Positions 33,506-44,689 of a stretch of 64,000 nt of DNA are shown here, in pieces. Made by a program: the position numbers and the translations under genes. The notes below the pieces were generated by a model. It did not search any database. It worked only from the letters and a program-made list of their open reading frames with translations, and had not been told where the DNA came from. Source of the DNA: Acanthochromis polyacanthus (lineage: Eukaryota; Chordata; Actinopteri; Pomacentridae); assembly GCF_021347895.1 (NCBI RefSeq), contig NC_067130.1, positions 27,363,817 through 27,427,816 on the forward strand, in the 5' to 3' direction. Position 1 is the first letter of the stretch; every line of letters starts with the position of its first letter.

Positions 33506-35754
33506 GCATTCATCTTATTGTTGAGTCTGTTTTAAAGTAAACACAGAATTTAGTCCCCTGGAACACACATTTTGCTAACTGTCTTGCTTTTATTTACTGT
33601 ATAGAGAGCTGAGCCTTTGGCTGTTTCTACAGTTGATTTTGAAAAGATGATCTGAAGAATGCCAGTGTTTATCCGAGCTGCAGATTCACTGGCTGTAGCT
33701 CCACAACTGAAATTATTCACATCTATGGACTTTTCCAAGTCTGTCATCAACAGGTTTCGCTCTTTGCAAGAATCCTTTTCCTCCTCAGTTGGCAGCTAAG
33801 CAAAAATGCAGGCCCACCAGTATCCAACAATTTGTTGTTTTCAGGACATCCTGTTGTGTTTCTGCCTCCATCTCCACCCTTTAAGTCGACCCCAAGCATG
33901 TAAACATGTGCACAGATGGATATGCTGGTGATTAAACCAGCCACTAAATATCCTCGGATGGAGATTGTTAATGCAGTTAGCAAGATGTCCATTCCAGGTG
34001 GTTAATTTCTGTGTTTAACTCTCACCAGACAAAAAAAAAAAACCTTCCAAAATGGCTTTTTTTTGGAATGCTGCAGGAAGCTCATGCTAATTTACCCATT
34101 TAATGCTGTTTACAAGTTGTTTTGTTCAGTCACTCATTTCCATGAGTCTCTACAATGAAGGTAAAGAGTGAAGTTAGCTACACTTACAGCTACAATAATA
34201 TAAAACACTCCAGGTTGAAACAGACAAAAATTCTCTTTTAATGTTGAGAATGTAAAATATTACTAAGAGAAACCAACGATTCATTTTGAGCAAGCAATTA
34301 TCAACAAGTGATGGCTTTCCTACTAAATGAGCTGAGTGTTAATTAGTAGATATGACATGCAAACCTGAGAAGGAGTTGAATGAACAAAAGTGTATTTCAG
34401 TACGTGCATGCACACTTAAAAGGGTAAAAATGTGGTTGCATTTCTGAAGCTGACTAATTGTAGATATTTAGTTCACTTTCAGTTTTTCAGAATCTCCAGC
34501 TTTTTTACAAGCAACAATATGTTCAATCTAAATATTGAGTTTAAATCACTTGTCTGAGTATCATAGCAAGATCCGGTAATAAACACACCATTTACCTTTT
34601 AGGTACATTTAACAGCAACATTTTGTGTCAGTTTTAATGAATTTCTGTCTCAAATGTGAGAAATTTGAATTAAACATGATTAAAATAAACTAAATATTGA
34701 AAATAAAATTTTAAAAAATAGAGACACACGCCTTTATACACAGATTACACACATAAAAATGACTACAACCATCTTCACATTACTTAAACTATTTGCTATT
34801 TAAATTTGTTTCATCCTATTCATTCTGTGTATGCTTATGGATTTGTGACTTTTTTTAATTTGAGGTTTCTTCTCCATAGGTGTTTGTACTCTCTTCTACA
34901 CATTTTTGCTTTAGTTGCTGTGTTTCTGCTGCTTGCAAATAAAGAAACACAAAGAGACACAACTAATAACTTTACATTTCAAGATAACCTTAATGGAACT
35001 TGTTCAAAGGCAGAAATACAAAGAGAAATTGGTTTCAAGTTGTTTTGAGGTGTCTCTTAATTATTCCTTCAGTTCATTTTATGAAAATGTCACAATTATT
35101 AATAGCTATTTCTCGAAGCAACATACTGAAGCATGACCGCTTGTTATCACCTTTGCATACTCATGTTGAGGGTTTGAATAAGAACACGGGCCTGAATGTG
35201 GGATATTTTTGTTCTGCTTCTACGTGGGAAGGACGAGGAGTTCATGCTTATTATGTTTTGTCCTCGAAATTTATTGCATACTGGGAAAGATGTGGGGTTA
35301 GACATGGCAAGTCTGATTGTGTTCAGTCAGAATCTTCTGTAATTCTGCTTTTTTTAGACATAGATATAAACACGTGATTTCAAAATGGCAAGAATTTCTT
35401 TTGGGATTGCTAAAGTTTTATCTTATGTGAATATTTTAGAGACAACATTGAAATGTAAGCTCTCTAAAACATCTCGTTCAGTATGTTGCTCTTTGTGCTA
35501 AACAGTCTGGCTGATCATTATAGCCAGTATTTGGCATTGTATTGGTAAATTATTGATCGATTATTGTTAAACTGATTACTCACTCTGTGTTCTCAGAAAA
35601 GTCGCTAAAGTAGAGAAAATTGAACAAGAAACACAAACCAGGAAATTAGCTTGTCTTACCGTGGCTAAGGCTACGCTAGCGGCTAGCAGCTAATTTAGAA
35701 GGCAACCACAGATTAACCTGAAGCAGAATCTGAAAAAAAAGAATAAAGCTTTAC
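33506..35754. other. Unannotated sequence
   Basis: No recognisable gene or element. Poly-A runs lie near 34029-34041 and an AT-rich stretch at 34670-34720. Confidence 0.4.
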
Positions 35755-35766
35755 GATCTGCACTTT

Positions 35767-36113
35767 GGGGCTGCTCAGTGGTATGGTGGTGAGCACTTTC
35801 GCCTTGAAGCAAGAACATCCCCGGTTCAAATCCCAGCCTGGGCCTGGGATCTTTCTGCATGCAGTTTGCATGTTCTGCCTGTTCATGCGTGGGTTTTCTC
35901 CGGGTACTCCGGCTTCCTCCCACAGTCCAAAAATATGCTGAGGTTAATTGGTTACTCTAAATTGTCTGTAGGTGTGAATGTGAGTGTGATTGTTTGTCTG
36001 TATAGACTGGCGACCTGTCCAGGGTGTCCCCTGCCTTCGCCCGTGTCAGCTGGGATAGGCTCCAGCACCCCCCGCGACCCACTGAGGATAAAGTGGTGTA
36101 TAGAGGATGGAAG
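35767..36113 (+). mobile_element. tRNA-derived SINE, copy 3
   Basis: Plus-strand copy with head GGGCTGCTCAGTGGTATGG, B-box GGTTCAAATCCC (about 35823) and a short, degraded GGAT tail. The target duplication is GATCTGCACTTT (35755-35766) against GATCTGCACCTT (36114-36125), 11 of 12 matching. The mutated duplication and short tail suggest an older copy than that at 14141. A small deletion removes part of the region before GACTGGCGACC relative to copy 5. Confidence 0.85.
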
Positions 36114-36367
36114 GATCTGCACCTTAGTGGGCAATAAAAGTGATAAAAAAGTGGAAAATTAGGAAAACTGAGAACTGCAGAAGACAAAGTGATCAATCTC
36201 AGTAGATTCCACGTAAACAGAGGAGATAATGTAATTTCTCCTATTTCTATTTTACACATTCAGTTATAGTCACCCTTATTAATGAAGTCTAGTTATGAAT
36301 GACAGGTTCTCTGCTGTTACATGCTGGTTAAATATTACTTTTAATGTACATCCATCTTGCTTTCCTA

Positions 36368-36600
36368 GATTCAAGACCTTTATTGTCATTGTAAAGCTGC
36401 AGACAATACAATGAAATTATTGTGTTATTCCCTGAGTTAAAGAATCAAAAATGAAGCAAATAGCATATAATAAAATACACATAAGAAAATGTATGAATAA
36501 AATCTTGGACATGTAAACACACAATGAGGTAGTGCAAAGAAAGGTGATCTCCAATCATCGGTTGACCCCTATACTAAATGATCAAGTCAGCACCCTAACA
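36368..36600 (-). repeat. LINE 3'-end relic
   Basis: GATTCAAGACCTTTATTGTC followed by ATTGTAAAGCTGCAGACAAT and ACAATGAAATTATTGTG is the antisense form of a teleost LINE 3' untranslated end. The element reads on the minus strand. No coding motif remains. Confidence 0.5.
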
Positions 36601-38011
36601 CAATTAAACTTTTAATTGATCGGTTTGCACACAAAAAGAAACAGTGGCAGAGAAAGGACATCAAAAGAAAGTTGTGCATTTAACCATCTTGGTAGAAGAA
36701 ATCTCTATTAAATACAAAAGCCACAAATCAACTTCTCAATAAATGCAATTTTGTACAAGAAAGTGTAGCATGGAAAATGGGTCGTAATGGATGGTAATTT
36801 TGAATTTGTGTGGTTTTGAAGTCTGAATATCTGTTTTTCCAAGAAGAGGTGGCTGAAGCTCAAGGAACGGAGAGGACTCCACGAGTTGCAGGTGTCCTTG
36901 AGTGAGAAACTGAACACTAAGGTGTGAAAAGGATCATGGGAGAATTACACAGTGCTTTGAAAACTGCTAAGAAGAAAAATCAGAAAGCACTATATATACA
37001 GGTGCAATCCATGTGCCAGTAGCCATACATAACATGTATCTGGGTCCAGTCCTTTCTTCACACATAGAACTCTGTTCTCTCAGCTTTTTGAAAAGAAATC
37101 ATCTACTCCTTCAGAAATACAGGTCAACTCACATAATTTGCCCAGTAACTACACACAATAACCGTAAACATGTTTCTGTGGAGGTAAATGGAAACGTACA
37201 TCAGTGTTTCCTCACTCTGGCAAAATGTTGTCAACAAATCCCAGAATAAGGCGGCGTTGAAGAGGGTTTCTTTGTTCAAAAACACACACAGAAAAATTAG
37301 GAACCTAACTTTTCCCCAGTAAAATGCAATTTGTCATTTCAATTTAGATTTTAATTAAGATTTAATGAGTTGAATATTTAAGAGAAGCGTTGATTGCGCT
37401 AAACACTCGCAATTAATCTTTCTGGAACTTTTCTGAAACAAAATTTCCAGTGCCGCTATCTTCACACTCTGTGTTGTTTACTGTCAATTTAATTCACATT
37501 TGGACGAAAATTAGCTAAAAAGGCTGAATTACTTCACGTTTCATCTGTGTGTTACATGATTAACTCAATTTCAACAATATAAACAAGATAAAACACAACT
37601 CTTTAGAAAAGCTTCTGAATTTTCTATGGGATGCTTTTATATCACAGCAGAAATAACCTCATGTAGCCTAAATAAAGGGACCAAGCAACATGATCTTCTT
37701 CCAGATTGTATGTAGAATAAATTATCTTTGTCCTGATGGATGTCATGGAAGCACTGAGTGGATTAGATGAGTGTTTTCATTGATGATCCACCTGAAATAA
37801 CACCAAGTTAGACTTTATAATCCAATATGCAGCAGAGTCAGAAGTAACCTACATACGATTAGCATGCGGAGCCATTAGCACAGATTAGGTTGCTCCCCTT
37901 TGAATAGTAAAGACCTCAGTGCTTTGTCATGACGGCTCCAGGAATCCTTTTAATTACCAGCCATGTAGCATTATTTCTTAATGCATGCAAAGACTGGTAA
38001 GGTAGGCTCTG
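36601..38011. other. Unannotated sequence
   Basis: No recognisable element or gene. Confidence 0.4.
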
Positions 38012-38140
38012 CACTGTAAAAAAAATCTAAATAATTTTTACAACAGTTTTGAGCTAATTGTGTTATTTTATGGATTTTCCCTGTTTTTCTAAATTACAGC
38101 TAACCAGTAAAATTACAGAAAAGAGGTTTTAATTTACATG
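38012..38140. repeat. CACTGTAAA-type repeat relic
   Basis: It begins CACTGTAAAAAAAATC and continues with AAATTACAGCTAACCAG and AAAATTACAGAAAAGAGG. The opening resembles that at 2051. It is probably the left end of an old non-autonomous DNA element; the right end is not identifiable. Confidence 0.4.
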
Positions 38141-38261
38141 TTGGCTGTTAAGAAAGACAGAAAAAGAGAAAATTTATTATTTGTCCATCGCAAATCTGTA
38201 CCTTTGCATATGATAATTAATTCCTTTATCACATTTGACCCAAAACTTACATCATATGTTT

Positions 38262-38325
38262 ACTCTGCCAAGGAATGCGGTGGAGTTATGTGACGATCAG
38301 CATTGGTTTGTCTGTCTGTAACTCA
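38262..38325. repeat. Dispersed repeat family R, 5' fragment
   Basis: TACTCTGCCAAGGAATGCGG followed by TGGAGTTATGTGACGATCAG matches the first 60-65 bp of the copy at 32881. Similarity ends before the GGATGAAATTTTCA block. Confidence 0.65.
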
Positions 38326-38384
38326 GGACTATATTAAAATAATAGAAGATCCAATTAAAATAAAATATACAAAATAATTGTTTA

Positions 38385-38740
38385 GGGGCTGCATAGTGGT
38401 GTAGTGGTTAGCACTTTCGCCTTGCAGCAAGAACATCCCCGGTTCCAATACCGGCCTGGGCCTGGGATCTTTCTGCATGGAGTTTGCATGTTCTCCCTGT
38501 GCATGCGTGGTACTCCAGCTTTCTCCCACAGTCCAAAAATATGCTGAGGTTAATTGGTTACTCTAAATTGCCCGTAGGTGTGAATGTGAGTGTGATTGTT
38601 TGTCTGTATATGTAGCCCTGCGACAGACTGGAGACCTGTCCAGGGTGTCCCCTGCCTTCGCCCGAGTCAGCTGGGATCGGCTCCAGCGCCCACCGCGACC
38701 AAAGTGAGGATAAAGCGGTGTATAGAGAATGGATGGATGG
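38385..38740 (+). mobile_element. tRNA-derived SINE, copy 4
   Basis: Plus-strand copy with head GGGGCTGCATAGTGGTGTAG, a mutated B-box (GGTTCCAATACC) and a GGAT tail ending at 38740. The target duplication is AAAATAATTGTTTA (38371-38384) against AAAACAATTGTTTA (38741-38754), 13 of 14 matching. A small deletion removes the GGTTTTCTCCGGG block present in copy 5. Confidence 0.87.
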
Positions 38741-38814
38741 AAAACAATTGTTTATGGTCACTTATACGTCGTCCTAGTCATGTGACAGTTACGTCCTCAC
38801 CTTTGCTCTCCTGT

Positions 38815-39085
38815 CACTGTGGCCAACCAATCACGTTGCTCGCTCAGCCTGTGCTGCTTGTTATAAGCTACTCGGTGCCATTTCCCCTTCAGTAGTGTGT
38901 CGGGGAAGCACACTGGATAGCTGCCACAGGTCAGTAGCGCTCATTTCCATTAAAATAACCTTTTTAGCTTATCAAAATACTCATCCGATGGTTATATTCT
39001 TTCAGTCCTCGTCCACCGCGGGAGTAGAAGCCATTTGGTCGCAGAGTATGTCGGGATTGTTAAGGGAATTGGCGAGTCTTGTCTG
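38815..39085 (+). promoter_or_regulatory. Promoter-like segment with a candidate short first intron
   Basis: GGCCAACCAATCACG near 38821 contains a CCAAT box. TTATAAG lies about 40 bp downstream (around 38861). A possible first exon ends at a consensus donor, CACAG then GTCAGT (GT at 38930). A pyrimidine-rich acceptor, TTCTTTCAG, ends at 39005, giving a 76-bp candidate intron, a normal size for teleosts. A second exon would contain an ATG at 39048 opening MSGLLRELASL before the hAT-like element at 39086. Ignoring that insertion, the frame closes within about a dozen codons, so coding is doubtful. Alternatives are an LTR promoter fragment, a noncoding transcript or chance. Confidence 0.3.
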
Positions 39086-40179
39086 TAGTGATGGTGAGAT
39101 GAAGCCTCATGAGGCATTGAACCACTTGAGCCAACTGGTTCGTGAAAGGGTTCATTTCTTGAAGCTTCATGAGCACACAAAACCACCTACTGGTCAACTG
39201 TATAATCACAGGCAGCTGTATCTGAACCACATGCCTGATGCATTGAATCATTGTTCATTATGGCTGTTGGGAATGACTATGAAAAACAAAACAAAAAAAG
39301 TATGATCAAATAATTTCTATAGATAAATGATCACATATGTGTATAATAAAATATATTTTCATGTATTCTGTGTGTGTAAATTTCCCCAAAATGGTAGTAT
39401 CATATAATGTAGCAGGTTGTGTAATAATGTCTTTCTGTCACCTTAGGAAAATGGCATGGCCTTATGCAGGCAGAGGACAGTGAAAGTGCTTGTGGAACTA
39501 GGAAGATTGTAGTGAATATGCTGTACAGGAAAGGGGAGATTTTATTCATTTTATTCAGAAGTAACAGGTTTTCAACAGTTTCTGGTTTTAAACGACTCCC
39601 TTTTTTGACACACAATAAACACCTCACCTTGAAAACGGTGAAAAATACAATTCTTGATAAGCAAACCTAATGTTTCTGTAATAATGTTAGATTTAGCTTA
39701 CCTTATTAGGAGTTAAAAAATCAAAATGTTCCCACACAGGGGAAATTTTCCACTTTCTGGTTTGCTCCTTCCTATCACCTAGCTTTTTCTCCTCACTCTC
39801 CTAAATCTCCAAACTATCTCTCTCTCTCTCTAAACTCTCCAAACCATATCCAAACTATATAAACACTATCCAAACTCTAGTATGCAGACAATCAAAACTC
39901 TATCCAAACTATCCAAACTCTCGACTCACCACAACTCTCTATCAAAACCCACATTTTGAACGGCGCCTGAGGGGTTTATTCTGCTGTCAGACGTCGCAGC
40001 AAAATATGAACCACTTTCCGAAGTAGTCACGTGGTTCAGCCAGGCAACGAGGCTTCGGACGTCATCATTTTTGGCTCCCCCTCTAAATGAAGCAAGCCTC
40101 GATACGCGCTTCGTGGAAACGTCCCCTCCATTACTCGACACACGCTTCGAAGCCTTCGGCACATCTCGTAACATCACTA
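39086..40179. mobile_element. Non-autonomous hAT-like element (1094 bp)
   Basis: The outermost eight bases are a perfect inverted pair: TAGTGATG at 39086 and CATCACTA ending at 40179. They are flanked by an 8-bp target duplication, CTTGTCTG (39078-39085) and CTTGTTTG (40180-40187), 7 of 8 matching. Eight-base duplications are characteristic of hAT elements. Subterminal parts contain related words (GAAGCCTCATGAGGC near 39101; GAAGCCTTCGGC near 40150). No transposase frame is visible. An ATCCAAACT minisatellite lies inside. Confidence 0.75.
39790..39945. repeat. ATCCAAACT minisatellite inside the hAT-like element
   Basis: Variants of (T)ATCCAAACT and CTCCAAACTAT recur irregularly, with a CT microsatellite at about 39813-39829. 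The array lies wholly within the hAT-like element. Confidence 0.65.
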
Positions 40180-40187
40180 CTTGTTTG

Positions 40188-41152
40188 TCTGTCATGGTTG
40201 TTTGTTGGTTGTGCTAACTAGCTTAGCATTAGCATGTCAAACCAATGCAATCCTATGGACTGGCTACGTAGCACCTAGCCTTTGACATGCTAATGTAGCA
40301 CTCTCATTCACTATTTTGAGTGGGTTCAGTGCCGATAGGCCACTCTAGTACAATCGTTCTCTACATTAAAGAGCATCCAAATACTAATAACATTTTGACA
40401 CAAACATTTGTCAAATGATTTGATTTGCACTTTATTTGTATTGTCTCTTCCCAATGTATTTAATCCAATGTGATATATTGGGAAGTGAATATTTTGTGAG
40501 CTTTTCTATTTATTCTATTATTGCAAATGAGATGAACTGTGATTTATGGAATGAATTATTGACGTTTATATACTGCGTACACAAGAAGATAATGAATTAT
40601 TGTAAGTAACTTGACAATAAGTAAAGTTCCATGAATATGAACTAGCTAGTGTTAATGACGAATTCAGCCAGGTCCCCTTGCATCCTTTGGGGTAACCACC
40701 AGATGGCGAGCAAAGTTATCTGGAGCCCAAGAACCTCAGTCTACACCTTCTGTTGGTACTGGTAGGAGGCTGTGGCAGCCTTAATCCACACCCACGCTTA
40801 CTCACACACACTCGCGGCCTATGGACATTGAAAGACTCTTGCGTTGGACACTCAAGGACTCTAACTTGTGTCCAGTCGGAACGAACTGAACAAACTGTCA
40901 GGACCAAACTGTGCACTACTAAACCCGTCTGTGTGTGTGATCAGTCACCAAACTGGTTTCCACATTGTGGGCCGAGCTGCTATTGTTTTCTTTTGATTAT
41001 CATTTTGTCAATATTCAACTCAAGTGCACTTATACAGTATTTCTGCAGACTGTAAATATTTGGGTTTTCTGTTTATGTTTTGCATGTCAAATTCACTTCA
41101 ATATACGGTACCAACACCAAACTTAAATCCCTGTCTCACTGTGTTCTACTAT
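40188..41152. other. Unannotated sequence
   Basis: A 13-bp inverted pair, TTAGCATGTCAAA (about 40227) and TTTGACATGCTAA (about 40278), could form a hairpin. No gene was recognised. A CTCF-like site is listed separately. Confidence 0.35.
40696..40708 (+). promoter_or_regulatory. CTCF-like core site
   Basis: CCACCAGATGGCG fits the conserved vertebrate CTCF core CCASYAGRKGGCR at every position. Chance matches to a motif this specific should be rare in 64 kb, but binding depends on flanks and chromatin that cannot be seen here. Confidence 0.4.
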
Positions 41153-41159
41153 TGCACTA

Positions 41160-41712
41160 CAACCCGGTCTCACGGGGATTCGTGAAACTGTCACGTAAGT
41201 TTTAGTTTCGGTTTCGTGCGCACCAACACGATTTCGTCATGTTTTTCGTGCCGCTCACCACGAAATGTTTTTCGCTGTGGTAATCACATCTGAAAGTGGT
41301 TTATACCGGCGGATTCATGACGATCTAAGCTGTCCATCGGCGTATACTGCTTGTGTGATCGCGTTTGCGGCCGCCGGACATTCTTGAAATTCCTATGCAA
41401 ATTGGTAAGTGTACCACCGGCTTATGGTTAGGTTATGGTTAGGTTATGGTTTGGATTATGGTTAGGGTTATGTTTAGGGACGATGTCATGCAAAATATAG
41501 CGTTGGATTCGCCGCGGTTTTACATTAAAAATATAATATACACATTCTTTTGAAATACGTTCTGAGTGGCACGAAAAGTCCGCCGTTTAAAATACATTGG
41601 TGCGCATTTCGTGGTGAGCGGCACGAAAAACATGACGAAATCGTGTTGGTGCGCACGAAGCCGAAACAAAAATTTACGTGACAGTTTCACGAATCCTCGT
41701 GAGATCGGGCTG
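41160..41712. mobile_element. Long-TIR hAT-type MITE (553 bp)
   Basis: A 108-bp left arm (41160-41267) is repeated inverted at 41605-41712 with only a handful of mismatches. Both arms contain GTGAAACTGTCACGTAA and ACCAACACGATTTCGTCATG. TGCACTA lies at 41153-41159 and again at 41713-41719, with the next base also equal, giving a 7-8-bp duplication that fits hAT. The spacer has no coding frame but holds a telomere-like tract. Numerous CpGs remain, so the insertion may be fairly young. Confidence 0.85.
41425..41478 (+). repeat. TTAGG/TTATGG telomere-like tract
   Basis: Irregular units of GGTTATGGTTA run for about 50 bp and end in GGTTAGGGTTATG and GTTTAGGG. They resemble degenerate vertebrate telomere repeats but are not a true TTAGGG array. 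The tract lies in the spacer of the long-TIR MITE. Confidence 0.7.
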
Positions 41713-42171
41713 TGCACTACCACCTCCGAGAGCCGAACCAGATCTTTTGAACTAGCCTATCTCTAAATTCTAAATCCTAAAATATAAAAATAATAAAAAA
41801 ATGAATACGTGTAACATGTCTGTCTGTGTGCAACATTATTCAAAAACCAACTAAAGCATTTGGATGAAAATTTCAGGGAAGGTCAGAAATGGCACAAGGA
41901 CCAAGTGATTAGATTTTGGCAGTGATGCAGCTTATAGCATGGGTCCATAGATCTGGTAAAGATTTCCGAATCATTGCTAGATAGTGGCATTGTGACACTG
42001 TAACCATGACAACAAGTGAAAGCTACGTCAGCTGCCTGCTGACAATCACATGGCTGTGACTCTACTACAAATTGACCACTGCAGACTTATCCGTTGAAAA
42101 TTATACAAGGAACATTTATTAAACAGTGGGGATGTTTCCAAGTCCCATCAGTTCCAGCGGTCTTCTACATA

Positions 42172-43746
42172 CACTGCTCAAAAAAATTAAAGGAACACTT
42201 TGAAAACACATCATATTTCAATGCAGGGAAAAAACAAACTGGATATTTACATTGATACGGACTGGTAAATGTATTAGGAATGAAAAGATGCCACATTGTT
42301 TGATGGGAATGAAAATTATCAACCCCCAGGAGGGCTAAATTCAAGACATTCCAAAATCAAAGTGAAAAACTGATGTGGCAGACTGGTCCATTTTCTGAAA
42401 TTCGTTGGCAGCAACTCAAAACGGTATTCAGTAGTTTGTATGACCTCCATATGCTTGTATGCAGCCTGACAATATCGGGACAAGCTCCGAATGACACAAT
42501 GGATGGCGTCCTGGGGTATCTCCTCCCAGATCTGAACCAGGGCATCACTGAGCTCCTGGACAGTCTGAGGAGCAACCTGGTGGTGTCGGATGGAGCAAAA
42601 CATAATGTTCCAAAGGCGTTCTATTGGATTTATGTCAGGTGAGTATTGGGGCCAGTCAATGCTGTCAATTCCTTCATCCTCCAGGAAGTGCCTGCATCCT
42701 CTTGCCACATGAGGCCAGGCATTGTGGTGCACCACAAGGAACCCAGGACCACTGCACCAATGTAGGGTCTGACAATGGATCCAAGGATTTCATCCTGATA
42801 CCTAATGGCAGTCAGAGTGCCGTTGTCTAGCCTGTAGAGGTCTGTGCGTCCCTCCATGGATATGCCTCCTCAGACCATCACTGACTCACCACCAAACTGG
42901 TCATGCTAAACCATATTATAGGCAGCATAACGTTCTCCATGGCTTCTCCAGACATTTCCATGTCTGTGACGTGCTCACGATGAGCCTGCTCTCATCTGTG
43001 AAAAGCAAAGGGCACCACTGGCAGACCTGCCAATTCCTGTGTTCTATGGCAAATGCTAATCAAGCTCCACGGTGTCAGGCAGTGAGCACAGGACCCACTA
43101 GAGGATTTCAGGCCCTCAGACCACTCTCATTACATCTCTTTCTGATTGTTTGGTCAGAGACATTCACACCAGTGGCCTGCTGGAGGTCATTTTGTAGGGC
43201 TCTTGCAGTGCTCGTCCTGTTCCTCCTTGCACAAAGGAGCAGATAGCTGTCCTGCTGATGGGTTGAGGACCTTCTGCAGCCCTGTCCAGCTCTCCTCGAG
43301 TAACTGCCTGTCTCCTGGAACCTCCTCCATGCTCTTGAGACTGTGCTGGGCAACACAGCAAACCTTCTGGTAATGGCACGTATTGATGTGCCATCCTGGA
43401 GGAGCTGGACTGCCTCTTCAACCTCTGTAGGGTCCAGGTATCGCCTCATGCTACCAGTAGTGACAGTGACCCGAGCCAAATGCAAAACTATTGAAAAACA
43501 GTCAGAAAACACAAGAAGGGAATAAAATGTCAGTGGCCTTCATGTGTAAAACCAACCCTGTTTTGGTGGTTGTCTCATTGTTACCCCTCTAGTGCACATG
43601 TTGTTAATTTCATGAACACCAAAGCAGCTGAAACTGACTAAAAAGCTCCTCAGTTACTTACTTGACCAGATCAATATCCCACATTTTTGACTGATTTGAT
43701 GCAATACTTAGATTACAAAGTGTTCCTTTAATTTTTTTAAGCAGTG
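42172..43746 (-). mobile_element. Full-length Tc1-like transposon (1575 bp)
   Basis: The termini are inverted repeats containing CACTGCTCAAAAAAATTAAA at 42172 and the complement ending GCAGTG at 43746. TA is duplicated exactly at both borders (42170-42171 and 43747-43748). The interior is occupied by a disabled transposase on the minus strand. Length and arrangement match autonomous fish Tc1 elements. The insertion target is repeat family R, and the empty site is preserved at 33280-33281. Confidence 0.92.
42319..43449 (-). pseudogene. Tc1-like transposase pseudogene
   Basis: The minus-strand start is at 43449 ([17 protein letters not shown]). An N-terminal helix-turn-helix region follows ([19 protein letters not shown]) with basic residues, and this segment ends at a TGA (43108-43110). 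A DDE signature is partly kept: FTDESR gives the first Asp (near 42990) and PDINPIERLW gives the final Glu. The second Asp, usually in a DN(A)RPH context, is His here (VHHNAWPH, near 42720). The N- and C-terminal parts share one frame, while the middle (about 42630-42857) reads in another, so compensating indels plus several stops are present. The product would be inactive. Normally it cuts and pastes the element at TA sites in the nucleus. Confidence 0.9.
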
Positions 43747-44059
43747 TATTTAGGTCATGTAATTTGGTAACCATACATAATGTACAAATACATAACACAT
43801 GCCTGTGCTCAGCGCAAGGTCATTTTGTTTGTGGGTACATCTATACTAAATCGCCATGATTTCTGATCATCAATAACTAATAAACAAATACTGCATTTCT
43901 AAAAAAAATTAAAATACATTTCTGACAATACCATACGGGGGAATGAAGAGCTGTGGCGGAGAACTGTGCTCTGAGTGCTTTTCTTGTTTTAACTGCATTT
44001 AGTCAAAAGTGTTACTTTAAGGATATTTATGGAAAATATTCAAATTTAGTATATTAAGC

Positions 44060-44416
44060 GTTACGAGTGTTGACATTTTTTTAACTGTTTTTCAGACTTT
44101 CTCTGTTTTTGTTTCACAAAGTATTCAGATTAACATGTACAGGCCAAAGCTGTAAATAACAACAACCTCAAATATCTGAATTTTACAGACAGGAAACTGT
44201 TCTTTTACAATGTGTGACTTCAAAATGACAGTTTTACTGTGAGCTATATTTCATTAGTTTAAAAAATACACATTATTTCACAGATATTTGCTAATATTTT
44301 CTAATTTTTCCCCAGTTTTGAAATGTTGCACCATTTCATTTTTTAAAAAATATGTTTTTCTGAGGCCTTTGACACTAGATTTTCACCATTTTTTAAGAAA
44401 CATTTTCTTTTTCCAG
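44060..44416. repeat. AT-rich DNA-element relic
   Basis: The segment contains GACAGGAAACTGTTCTTTTA and TGACAGTTTTACTGTGAGC and ends with TTTTTCCAGTGTA. The terminus resembles the right-end counterpart of CACTGTAAAA-type openings seen at 2051 and 38012. The left end cannot be fixed. Confidence 0.3.
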
Positions 44417-44689
44417 TGTACATGGCTCACAAAATGATTGAAGTTGCTTTTGGGGACACAGGAGACATCACATTAATCTGTGTATGATATTTGCTTTTTT
44501 TAGGTAACAAGAAGGTCATGCATTTGACAGAAATTGCAATGTAAAGAAAAAGGCAAGCACTTGAATCCTGTTTTCAGTGGCTACAGATAATGGTATTTTA
44601 GGCTCAAACCACAAGGAAAGTCAGCATTTTATTAAATTTATTCTACACAAATATAAAGAGATGCTATATTCTGATATGGCCTCATAAGC

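Larger units (their letters stand above)
41815..43990. repeat. Dispersed repeat family R, copy split by a Tc1 element
   Basis: The left part (41815-42171) aligns with 32940-33281, and the right part (43747-43990) continues with TTTAGGTCATGTAATT, matching the uninterrupted copy from 33282. The left terminus is truncated relative to that copy. The right end shows the GAACTGTGCTCTGAGTGC block better than the other copy does. Confidence 0.75.

Noticed and set aside
35000..35377. 125-codon plus-strand open frame
   Set aside because: It overlaps two others in different phases, has no domain, and average composition; chance is the simplest reading.
41425..41478. True interstitial telomere array
   Set aside because: Units are irregular (GGTTATGGTTA) with very few exact TTAGGG; it is only telomere-like.
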